From an uncultured Methylococcaceae bacterium (lineage in GTDB: Bacteria; Pseudomonadota; Gammaproteobacteria; Methylococcales; Methylomonadaceae), in contig CAIVAH010000092.1 in NCBI GenBank assembly GCA_903903765.1, forward strand, positions 1-11,950: DNA of 11,950 nucleotides. The letters run 5' to 3'. The notes under the pieces are model-generated. The model did no database searches. It saw nothing but the letters and a program-made list of their open reading frames with translations, and was not told the DNA's origin. Position numbers and translations under genes: made by a program. Of this stretch, positions 6,116 through 11,950 are shown piece after piece; position 1 is the stretch's first letter; each line of letters starts with the position of its first letter.

Positions 6116-6388
6116 ATGACTAGAATGGTTAACTGCGTAAAACTTGGTATATTAGCAGAGGGTTTTGATGAGCCGCCTTTTCCAGGCCCTAAAGGCCAAG
6201 AAATCTATGAACATATATCAAAACAGGCGTGGAAAGATTGGCTAAACAAACAAACCATGTTGATTAATGAAAACAGATTGGCGAGTTTCGATCCTAAAGC
6301 TAGAGCTTTTTTAGCAGAAGAAAGAACTAAATTTCTGTTTGAGAATAATAATGATATGCCAGAAGGCTATGTGCCGCCTAAAGCATAA
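6116..6388 (+). CDS. yggX: YggX-type Fe(2+)-trafficking protein
   Basis: This 90-residue protein of the YggX family is implicated in protecting Fe-S clusters and in iron trafficking under oxidative stress. Recognisable parts are the N-terminal MTRMVNCVKLG with Cys7 at the family position, then EIYEHISKQAWKDW, KQTMLINENRL and the C-terminal EGYVPP. The frame is open to a TTG at 6104, but the ATG at 6116 is preferred. It gives the family's MSRT..C-like start and is preceded by GAGAA at a sensible distance. It follows mutY by eight bases, a pairing known from E. coli. The association makes sense because MutY itself carries a [4Fe-4S] cluster. Confidence 0.95.
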   Translation: MTRMVNCVKLGILAEGFDEPPFPGPKGQEIYEHISKQAWKDWLNKQTMLINENRLASFDPKARAFLAEERTKFLFENNNDMPEGYVPPKA

Positions 6389-6404
6389 CAGAGATTAGAT
6401 AATG

Positions 6405-6440
6405 ATTTAAAAGGCTTATTGATCAATAAGCCTTTTAAAT
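6405..6440. terminator. Bidirectional terminator, perfect 36-bp palindrome
   Basis: The sequence is self-complementary across its whole length, centred between 6422 and 6423. The core is AAAAGGCTTATTGA and its complement. A-rich and T-rich arms give a U-rich 3' side on both strands. It sits in the 64-base convergent gap between yggX and the exported-protein gene, ending both transcripts. Confidence 0.85.
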
Positions 6441-6452
6441 TGACATTGTCTA

Positions 6453-6914
6453 TTATAAGCCGTTAACTACGGCTGGTTTATCTGTAGGTGGCGTAACGCT
6501 CGGTTTAACAGGAGCAACCGGTGTAGCCGGTGCAACGACAGGCGTGGGTGGGGCTACCTTAACCGTCGAATTAACATCAGGTGAATCTTTTAAATGTCGA
6601 TCAGTTGATTCATCATAGGGATAACTTTTATCGCCTAAGGGTCTTGCGAATGTATAAGCCGCAGGAGCTAAGACTAAAATACCGGCAGTTTTTTGAAAGG
6701 CATCATGGGGTTTAGGAATAGATGCTAAAGCCACTAAAGGACTAATGCCGGCAAATGCAGCCGTACCTAATCCGGTTACAATCACGCCAACAGGTCTATA
6801 CAACACCACATCTAAAATTACAAATAGCGGATCAGCTAGTTGATTTTGTGCATTTGCCATCGGACTACCCGACAATATTGACAATAAAACTGTGAAGCTA
6901 AATATTTTTTTCAT
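6453..6914 (-). CDS. Exported protein with hydrophobic core and Pro/Val/Ala-rich tail
   Basis: No named family is recognised with certainty. The 153 residues begin with a typical Sec signal peptide: MKK, a hydrophobic core FSFTVLLSIL, and a likely cleavage after A22 in MANA|QNQ. A mostly hydrophobic stretch rich in Gly/Ala follows (about 29-92). It contains VLYRPVGVIVTGLGTAAFAG, IPKPHDAFQKTAGILVLAPA and YTFARPLGD and may be membrane-associated. A polar segment (93-113) leads into a low-complexity tail of Pro/Val/Ala/Thr (about 118-148, e.g. APPTPVVAPATPVAP). Such tails often span the envelope or periplasm. The Shine-Dalgarno is weak (GGAATAG, distant). It is a single gene between a bidirectional terminator and its own candidate promoter. 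Function is unknown; periplasmic or outer-envelope location is inference. Confidence 0.75.
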   Translation of the reverse strand: MKKIFSFTVLLSILSGSPMANAQNQLADPLFVILDVVLYRPVGVIVTGLGTAAFAGISPLVALASIPKPHDAFQKTAGILVLAPAAYTFARPLGDKSYPYDESTDRHLKDSPDVNSTVKVAPPTPVVAPATPVAPVKPSVTPPTDKPAVVNGL

Positions 6915-6948
6915 AATAATCTATTCCGATAGCGATTTGAATGAGTGA

Positions 6949-6977
6949 ATCGTAAGTTATTTGTTAAAACTTGTCCA
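6949..6977 (-). promoter_or_regulatory. Candidate promoter of the exported-protein gene
   Basis: On the minus strand TGGACA (6977-6972) and TACGAT (6954-6949) are separated by exactly 17 bases. They match the sigma-70 consensus at five and four of six positions. The palindrome GATACGCGTATC lies ten bases upstream of the -35. Confidence 0.35.
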
Positions 6978-6987
6978 GCAAGCAAAA

Positions 6988-6999
6988 GATACGCGTATC
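6988..6999. repeat. 12-bp palindrome GATACGCGTATC
   Basis: It is perfectly self-complementary and lies between the 3' end of the MOSC gene and the candidate promoter of the exported-protein gene. On the minus strand TTTT follows. It could therefore be a very weak terminator for the rph operon or an upstream operator. The sequence does not decide between them. Confidence 0.3.
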
Positions 7000-7030
7000 A
7001 AATAATTTGGTAAATTTCGCTAATAAATAC

Positions 7031-7516
7031 CTAATCATTTAATACCGTTAATTTATCACCAATGCGTATTATGCCGCCCTGCAAAACTTGGGCATTAATC
7101 CCGCCATGACCGCGCATCGCATTATAGCCCCCCGGGCCTAATTTATTCTCCATCTTTGAGCAAGGGTGACACAAGCCGGTCATTTGAAATACCGCAGTAC
7201 CTATCGTAAAGTGGCAGTTTTTTAACGCTAATAAATTAACGCCTTTTATCAGTAAATTTCTTCGTAAAATTTCTGGCGGTATTGTTTTGCGTAACATAGA
7301 TTCTAAGTTAGCTAAATGCTCATACTGTAAAAGAGTCACTTGCCTGCGACCGCTATTGCCATTATATCGATCTCCGATTAAACCATGTCGGGTATCGGCA
7401 ATCACTTCATCTACCACTATCATGGGTTCGCCTTTAGCGGGTCTAACGCCCATCCACATTAATTCACCTGAATACGGAAAAACCTTTAATAGTTCAGCTA
7501 AGCTCAATTGGTTCAT
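7031..7516 (-). CDS. MOSC-domain protein
   Basis: This is a stand-alone MOSC (Mo-cofactor sulfurase C-terminal) domain of 161 residues. MOSC proteins handle sulfur or molybdenum-cofactor-linked chemistry through a conserved cysteine. Motifs, numbered from the start at 7516, are GLIGDRYNGNSGRRQVTLLQ (45-64), RRNLLIKGVNLLAL (85-98), and TGLCHPCSKME (113-123) with Cys116 and Cys119. GHGGINAQVLQGGIIRIGD (136-154) completes the barrel. The actual substrate is unknown. I chose the ATG at 7516, whose ATGA overlaps the stop of the upstream phosphotransferase gene. An in-frame ATG at 7528 would add four residues; neither has a clear Shine-Dalgarno. It is the last gene of the rph operon. Confidence 0.88.
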   Translation of the reverse strand: MNQLSLAELLKVFPYSGELMWMGVRPAKGEPMIVVDEVIADTRHGLIGDRYNGNSGRRQVTLLQYEHLANLESMLRKTIPPEILRRNLLIKGVNLLALKNCHFTIGTAVFQMTGLCHPCSKMENKLGPGGYNAMRGHGGINAQVLQGGIIRIGDKLTVLND

Positions 7517-8568
7517 GATCGTAAGCATTCAATTATCGTTTTTATTGCTAATTCTTGTCGGCTAATGCTGGCTGATAATTTGAATTGGGCTACTGCTCGG
7601 TTTAGGTTTTGGTCGGGTTCCGTTACTTTAAAATAGCGATTACCCTGCAAATAATCGGTATAAAAGCGGATGCCTAATTCAAAAGGAATTAATTGGATAG
7701 CGGCAAATAAATAGTCATAATCGGCTACAGAAAAAAACGGTTTAACCTCGGCTAAATAACTTTCTAAAATAACCTGGCAAGTTTCCAAATCAAACTCATG
7801 TGTGCTTAACTGATGACAGGCCGAGCGCAGACAATCTCCAATATCATAATGCACCAAGCCCGGTTTAACCGTATCTAAATCAATAAGACTGACAATTAGC
7901 TGGCTATCGATATCAAACAAAAAGTTATTTAATTTAGGATCTCCATGAATCACTCTTAAGGTCAAATCACCTTGCTGTTTAGCGTTTTCTAGAACTGATA
8001 CCCACGCTTCATGTTGGGCAATATAATCGCGGCAAAATTCGCTCAAGTCATTAAACTGACCCGCATAGGCATCTAAAACAGTTTGATATTGCGTTAAATA
8101 GTTTGGAGCAATATGGAAGCCCGGTAAGGTGTCATATAAATCATCGACATTCAGGTCACTGACTAAACAATGAAAATGTCCTAAAGCAAAGCCAATTTGT
8201 TGGGCTTGCTGCAAAGAAGTCAAAGATTCTAAGCTCAGGGTATTGTCTATAAACTCTAATGCCCGCCAATAATTTCCTTGCTCATCTTTAAAAAAATCTT
8301 GTTGGGCGTGAGTTTTTAATAAAGCCGGTATTTTTAACTTAACAGTTTCAATGGGTTGCTGTTTAATATGCGTCGTTAAGCGCTGCAGGTTAGCCAAAAT
8401 CTGCTCAGGTACTGGAAAAACTTCTTGGTTAAGACGCTGTAAAATTAATATAGTTGAATTTGATACGACCCAATAGGTATCATTGATAAGCCCATTACTG
8501 ATTGAATCATAACACTTAATGCTATCAGTAAATTGTTCTGCTATAGAGATACATTTATCCACCAACAT
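7513..8568 (-). CDS. Phosphotransferase of the APH/choline kinase fold (N-acetylhexosamine kinase-like)
   Basis: This small-molecule kinase-like protein of 351 residues has the protein-kinase-like fold. The catalytic loop VIHGDPKLNNFLFD (206-219) gives the Brenner pattern with H208, D210 and N215. The metal-binding Asp is D230 in LIDLDTVKPG, followed by YDIGDCLRS. The N-terminal SISNGLINDTYWV (22-34) and ILQRLNQEVFPVPEQILANL (42-61) resemble the N-acetylhexosamine 1-kinase branch rather than antibiotic-modifying enzymes. That assignment rests on remembered family patterns, and the substrate is not proven. The gene starts seven bases after rdgB, without a Shine-Dalgarno (the upstream sequence is pyrimidine-rich), so coupling is likely. 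It overlaps the MOSC gene by ATGA. Confidence 0.85.
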   Translation of the reverse strand: MLVDKCISIAEQFTDSIKCYDSISNGLINDTYWVVSNSTILILQRLNQEVFPVPEQILANLQRLTTHIKQQPIETVKLKIPALLKTHAQQDFFKDEQGNYWRALEFIDNTLSLESLTSLQQAQQIGFALGHFHCLVSDLNVDDLYDTLPGFHIAPNYLTQYQTVLDAYAGQFNDLSEFCRDYIAQHEAWVSVLENAKQQGDLTLRVIHGDPKLNNFLFDIDSQLIVSLIDLDTVKPGLVHYDIGDCLRSACHQLSTHEFDLETCQVILESYLAEVKPFFSVADYDYLFAAIQLIPFELGIRFYTDYLQGNRYFKVTEPDQNLNRAVAQFKLSASISRQELAIKTIIECLRS

Positions 8569-8575
8569 AAGGGGT

Positions 8576-9184
8576 TTATAGCCCGTTCGCTTTAAGCATA
8601 TGAGTTAATGTATTAATTGCTTGCCCTCGATGACTAATGGCATTTTTTTGAGTCGCAGAGAGTTCAGCAGAAGCACATTCGTGTTCGGGCACCCAAAATA
8701 CTGGGTCATAACCAAAGCCATTATTGCCAGCAGGCTTAGTTAAAATTCTACCTTCCCAAGCACCTTGAGCAATGATAGGGCAAGGATCATTAGGATGCGC
8801 CATAAACACCATCACACATATAAAGCGTGCGGTACGTTGGGCTTCTGGCACACCCTCTAAAGCAAGTAGTAATTTTTTGATATTATCCTGATCCGTGGCG
8901 CCAACCCCAGCATAACGAGCTGAAATTACCCCCGGATAACCATTTAAAGCATCGACTACTAAGCCAGAGTCATCGGCTATAGCGGGTAAATTGCAATGCA
9001 GCGCCGCATTTCTGGCCTTAATTAAAGCGTTCTCAACAAAAGTACACGCTGTTTCATCGGCTTCTTTAACATTAAAAGCAGACTGGGCCACAATTTGATG
9101 TCCCGTTAAAAGTGCCTGAATTTCTTTAATCTTACCTAGATTTCCGCTGGCTAAAACGATTTGTTGTGTAGATAAAAAAGTCAC
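8576..9184 (-). CDS. rdgB: XTP/dITP pyrophosphatase RdgB (Ham1 family)
   Basis: RdgB hydrolyses non-canonical purine nucleoside triphosphates (ITP, dITP, XTP) to monophosphate and pyrophosphate, keeping them out of DNA and RNA. All family motifs are present in 202 residues: LASGNLGKIKE (11-21), FVENALIKAR (49-58), the metal-binding ADDSGL (70-75), GFGYDPVF (156-163) and SHRG (184-187). The start is GTG at 9184-9182. No ATG exists upstream of the SGN motif in this frame, and GAGGG lies ten bases upstream inside the end of rph. The start is six bases from the rph stop. rph-rdgB is a widespread gene pair. Confidence 0.96.
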   Translation of the reverse strand: MTFLSTQQIVLASGNLGKIKEIQALLTGHQIVAQSAFNVKEADETACTFVENALIKARNAALHCNLPAIADDSGLVVDALNGYPGVISARYAGVGATDQDNIKKLLLALEGVPEAQRTARFICVMVFMAHPNDPCPIIAQGAWEGRILTKPAGNNGFGYDPVFWVPEHECASAELSATQKNAISHRGQAINTLTHMLKANGL

Positions 9185-9190
9185 TTACTA

Positions 9191-9907
9191 TCAGCCCTCT
9201 AAAGCAGCTTGCTGTTTTTCTAATAATTGTTTAATGCCGGCACTGGCTAAATCCAGCATGGCATCAAATTCTTCTTTTCTAAAAGCATGGCCTTCAGCCG
9301 TACCTTGGACTTCTATAAACGCCGCGGCATCATTCATGACCACGTTCATATCTGTTTCAGCGTTACTGTCTTCTGCGTAATCTAAATCTAAAACGGGTAC
9401 ACCGTTGTAGATGCCTACAGAAACAGAAGCTACTTGACCATGAATAGGACTGGTTTTAATCAATTTGCGCTCTAGCATTTTCTCAACCGCTAAGGATAGA
9501 GCGACAAAACCACCTGTAATTGAGGCGGTACGTGTGCCACCATCGGCCTGCAACACATCACAATCTATAGTAATGGTATGTTCACCTAGGGCTTTTAAAT
9601 CGACGGCTGCTCTTAAAGATCGACCGATTAAGCGTTGAATCTCTAAAGTACGGCCGCCTTGTTTGCCGTGTGATGCTTCACGGTTCATTCGGGTATGAGT
9701 CGAACGGGGTAGCATGCCATATTCAGCGGTAACCCAACCCTCACCTTTACCTTTAAGAAAGCGCGGTACGCTTTTATCAACACTAGCGGTGCAAAGAACA
9801 CGGGTATCTCCAAACTCAACTAACACAGAGCCCTCGGCATGTTTGGTAAAGCCACAGGTAAATTTGATGTCTCTGAGTTGATCTGGGGTACGTCCGCTGG
9901 GTCTCAT
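9191..9907 (-). CDS. rph: Ribonuclease PH
   Basis: RNase PH is a phosphorolytic 3'-5' exoribonuclease that trims tRNA 3' ends; it works as a hexameric ring. The 238 residues match the family length and motifs: [12 protein letters not shown] at the start, [13 protein letters not shown] (66-78), [17 protein letters not shown] (84-100), [18 protein letters not shown] (116-133) and the acidic [17 protein letters not shown] (172-188) holding the catalytic aspartates. GGA occurs eight bases before the ATG. The gene ends with three consecutive in-frame stops, TGA TAG TAA. It is the first gene of the operon with rdgB, the phosphotransferase and the MOSC gene, and is divergent from yicC, an arrangement shared with E. 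coli. Confidence 0.97.
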   Translation of the reverse strand: MRPSGRTPDQLRDIKFTCGFTKHAEGSVLVEFGDTRVLCTASVDKSVPRFLKGKGEGWVTAEYGMLPRSTHTRMNREASHGKQGGRTLEIQRLIGRSLRAAVDLKALGEHTITIDCDVLQADGGTRTASITGGFVALSLAVEKMLERKLIKTSPIHGQVASVSVGIYNGVPVLDLDYAEDSNAETDMNVVMNDAAAFIEVQGTAEGHAFRKEEFDAMLDLASAGIKQLLEKQQAALEG

Positions 9908-9935
9908 ATTTATTCCGATAAAATTTAAACCCTAA

Positions 9936-9941
9936 AGTATA
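9936..9941 (-). promoter_or_regulatory. Candidate -10 element of the rph operon
   Basis: TATACT on the minus strand matches the -10 consensus at five of six positions and lies about 28 bases before the rph start. No convincing -35 sits at 16-18 bases (only GATTAA-like), so an activator or a weak promoter is possible. The 201-base divergent gap to yicC holds no gene that I can see. Confidence 0.35.
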
Positions 9942-10061
9942 CCTTAACTCAGTGTGCTTAATCTCTTCAATTTAGGCATAAAATTGTAAATATGCTTAAG
10001 TTATAAAAATAAATTTCTAAACTAAAAATTATCAAATGATGCAAGTCCACCCAGAGCAGGT

Positions 10062-10067
10062 TAGAAT
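10062..10067 (+). promoter_or_regulatory. Candidate -10 element of yicC
   Basis: TAGAAT lies 41 bases before the yicC ATG and matches the -10 consensus at five of six positions. The sequence 17 bases upstream (ATGCAA) is a poor -35. Confidence 0.3.
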
Positions 10068-10108
10068 GTAACCCTTTTGAAGTTAATCAGCACTTTATTG
10101 GATCAACG

Positions 10109-10975
10109 ATGATAAAAAGCATGACCGCATACGCTGGCAGTGAAGCTAGTATTGGAGATTTAACGCTTAACTGTGAATTGCGTACAGTCAATCATCGATA
10201 CTGTGATATTACGCTTAAAATACCCGAGCATTTTCGCTTTTTAGAAGCTGATATTCGCGCCATGTTAACCGCAAGAATTAATCGCGGTAAAATTGAATGT
10301 GCTTTAAGTTATAAAAAACAAGTTAAAAATGCCCGCGCATTCAATATCAATATAGAGGCGGTAACGGCATTATTAGAGGCAACAAATCAAATTGAAGAAC
10401 ACATGCAAGCGGCATTATCTTTTTCAGCACTTGATGTCTTAGCTTTTCCGGGGATTCAACAAGAGCCCGATGCAGACAAGTCCTTATTAAATGAAGGTGT
10501 TGCGCATTTAGTAAAACAAACCCTAGCGCTATTGTTAGAAACTAGAGAACGTGAAGGTGCGCAACTTAAAATTTTAATAGAAGATCGTTGTCACAAAATG
10601 CAGGCTTTTGTGGCACAGGCAAATATTCGTATGCCGCAAGTTTTGCAATTAATCCGTAATAAAATTACAGATAGAGTAACAGAGCTCGTGGTGCAGCCTG
10701 ATTTTGATCGTTTAGAGCAAGAGCTAGTTTATCTGACACAAAAATTAGATATTACCGAAGAATTAGATCGTTTAAACACCCATATTAACGAAGTGCTAAG
10801 GGTGCTTAATGAAAAAGAGCCCATCGGAAGACGTTTAGATTTTTTAATGCAAGAGCTAAACAGAGAAGCAAATACGTTAGGCTCAAAATCAACTGATAAA
10901 GAAATGACGCAAATTTCAATAGAATTAAAAGTGTTGATAGAGCAAATACGCGAACAGATTCAAAATATTGAGTAA
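10109..10975 (+). CDS. yicC: YicC family endoribonuclease
   Basis: This YicC-family protein has 288 residues, about the E. coli length. The N-terminal YicC-like domain shows MIKSMTAYAG (1-10), ELRTVNHRYCD (23-33), the acidic/basic HFRFLEADIR (41-50) and INRGKIEC (57-64). The C-terminal DUF1732 part shows ITEELDRLNTHI, GRRLDFLMQELNREANTLGSK and the closing coiled helix. In E. coli, YicC has been linked to degradation of small RNAs; the exact role here is inferred from the family. The start ATG is preceded by GGA in TTGGATC. It is divergent from rph, as in E. coli. A six-bp hairpin (TGCAGA/TCTGCA, 10980-10997) follows the stop but lacks a T-run, so it is not a good terminator. Confidence 0.95.
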   Translation: MIKSMTAYAGSEASIGDLTLNCELRTVNHRYCDITLKIPEHFRFLEADIRAMLTARINRGKIECALSYKKQVKNARAFNINIEAVTALLEATNQIEEHMQAALSFSALDVLAFPGIQQEPDADKSLLNEGVAHLVKQTLALLLETREREGAQLKILIEDRCHKMQAFVAQANIRMPQVLQLIRNKITDRVTELVVQPDFDRLEQELVYLTQKLDITEELDRLNTHINEVLRVLNEKEPIGRRLDFLMQELNREANTLGSKSTDKEMTQISIELKVLIEQIREQIQNIE

Positions 10976-11040
10976 TTATTGCAGAAAATAATCTGCACTA
11001 AAGGGTTGATTATTAATAATTTTCTCATATAAAATAATTT

Positions 11041-11950
11041 ATTAATGACAATTGCTTTGGACACGAAGCCGCCTCAACTATTGGTGATACTGATACACAG
11101 TTAATTTTAGGTCACAATTCTGATCAGAATCCATTAGGTGTGGTGGTTGAGAACAACACGGATACGATTGGAAATGTAGCAATCGGAACATTTGATGCTG
11201 AAGTAGATTTACCTGCCAACACAGGGTTAATTTCTGAAGGTTTAACAAATTATGCGACTATTGAAGAAGCAAATATTTATCTTTCAGGCTTAATTAACGA
11301 TTCATACCCAGTGGGTTCTGATGATCTGTCAGTGGTTGCAGAAAATGATAGCCATAAGTTATGAACTTGGCATAATAGTCTAAGAAAATCCAGATTTCAT
11401 TGGTGCAGTTAACGTCGTTACTGTAACAGATTCAACAACACCGGCTTCAGATCCGCAAAGTATCGTGATAAGTTCAAACAACCCTACTGAAATTTTAGGG
11501 TTCAATTTGTCAAACTTGCATACAGGTAATACTTTAGTTCTAGATCATGTGAGCAATGCAGTTATAGTGGGTTCAGGTAATGTATTGGTTACTGGTACAG
11601 ACAGTACTACCATTATTGGTGATGCTAACAATCAATTGATTACAGGTGGCGCAGGTGCTGATACATTAATTGGCGGTGGCGGTTCTGATACTTTAGTGGG
11701 TGGTATTGGACATGACACCTTCGGATTTAATGAGCAAGGCCACTATACTATTCTAAATGGAACGGCTGGAGACAGTTTATTATTCCATTTTGCAGGTATT
11801 TCTGATCAAGGATCTCATGATGCTGATCTTGCTGCATTAAATGCATTAATCACTGATGTTTCTTATGAAAATAACACATCAACTTGGACTTTTGCTGATG
11901 GCTCTACAATTTCTATTGTAGGTGTAACACCAGAAGAAGTGACTGCCGAT
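11041..11950 (+). pseudogene. Remnant of an RTX-type calcium-binding repeat protein (3' part, frameshifted)
   Basis: This is the C-terminal part of a larger secreted RTX-like protein, decayed at both the 5' end and in the middle. The first piece (11041-11364) has no ATG and no Shine-Dalgarno and follows a stop at 11035. It reads IGDTDTQLILG, FDAEVDLPANTGLISEGLT, IYLSGLINDSYPVGSDD and ends at a TGA. The second piece is in another frame (+1), open from 11384 to the window end. It reads FIGAVNVVTVTDSTTPASD, three glycine-rich nonapeptides, HDTFGFNEQGHYTI and IVGVTPEEVTAD. The composition (few Cys, rich in Gly, Asp, Thr, Ser, Val) is uniform across both, so I read them as one gene broken near 11360-11384. 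The true end lies beyond 11950. A sequencing error could mimic the frame change, but not the missing 5' part. Confidence 0.75.
11645..11725 (+). repeat. Three RTX calcium-binding nonapeptides
   Basis: Three consecutive 27-base units encode GGAGADTLI, GGGGSDTLV and GGIGHDTFG, matching the RTX consensus GGxGxDxUx. Such repeats form a calcium-loaded beta-roll in proteins usually secreted by type I systems. The third unit is slightly diverged. Confidence 0.85.

Noticed and set aside
7287..7565. A 92-codon open frame on the plus strand
   Set aside because: It is antisense to the MOSC gene and the end of the phosphotransferase gene, both with clear family motifs.
10036..10071. An 11-codon open frame ATGATG...TAA upstream of yicC as a leader peptide
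   Set aside because: It has no Shine-Dalgarno, overlaps the candidate -10 element of yicC and has no attenuator-like hairpins after it.
10980..10997. TGCAGA/TCTGCA hairpin after yicC as a terminator
   Set aside because: The stem is only six base pairs and is followed by CACTAAAGG, without a T-run.
11140..11364. A 74-codon frame starting at GTG as an independent small gene
   Set aside because: The frame extends upstream to 11038 with the same coding character, there is no Shine-Dalgarno, and the content belongs with the RTX remnant; it is part of a broken gene.

Overview
The window reads as a chromosomal stretch of an AT-rich gammaproteobacterium. The MutY-YggX pair, the divergent rph/yicC arrangement and the mnmG-rsmG-parA-parB order are all gammaproteobacterial. 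The low G+C (high thirties to about 40% by eye, not computed), a stand-alone AP2-like protein and a degenerate RTX protein of a type I associate with methanotrophs make Methylococcales a reasonable guess. That last step is inference from memory, not a search.

Region 1 (2-3174, + strand) is the origin-proximal cluster: the 3' end of mnmG (tRNA wobble modification), rsmG (16S rRNA m7G methyltransferase, TAATG overlap), parA and parB (chromosome segregation). Wedged between parA and parB is an 84-codon gene. It carries only the ParA-contacting N-terminal peptide of ParB, then an unrelated acidic/Asn-rich linker and a predicted amphipathic helix. It is the most interesting item here. A hairpin terminator closes the cluster. 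The atp operon that often follows parB is absent; a convergent gene with two AP2-like units (TTG start, good Shine-Dalgarno) occupies that position.

Region 2 (3714-4923) holds a typical 2-Cys peroxiredoxin behind a 282-base leader with candidate operator repeats. It converges through a strong hairpin on a small three-helix membrane protein. A perfect 20-bp palindrome lies in the divergent gap upstream of mutY.

Region 3 (5070-6440, + strand) is mutY-yggX, overlapping or nearly so, ended by a perfect 36-bp palindrome that serves as a bidirectional terminator. Both encode Fe-S-linked genome and oxidative-damage protection.

Region 4 (6453-9907, - strand) contains an exported Pro/Val/Ala-rich protein and, upstream of it, a compact operon: rph, rdgB, an APH/choline-kinase-like phosphotransferase and a MOSC-domain protein. 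Gaps are 6-7 bases, or a 4-base ATGA overlap. rph and rdgB are RNA and nucleotide-pool housekeeping genes; the last two are of unknown substrate.

Region 5 (10109-11950, + strand) is yicC, divergent from rph, followed by the decayed 3' part of an RTX-type calcium-binding repeat protein. That part has no start, an in-frame stop and a frame change, and it runs off the window. It sits where gmk would often be found, so a rearrangement boundary probably lies at about 10976-11050.
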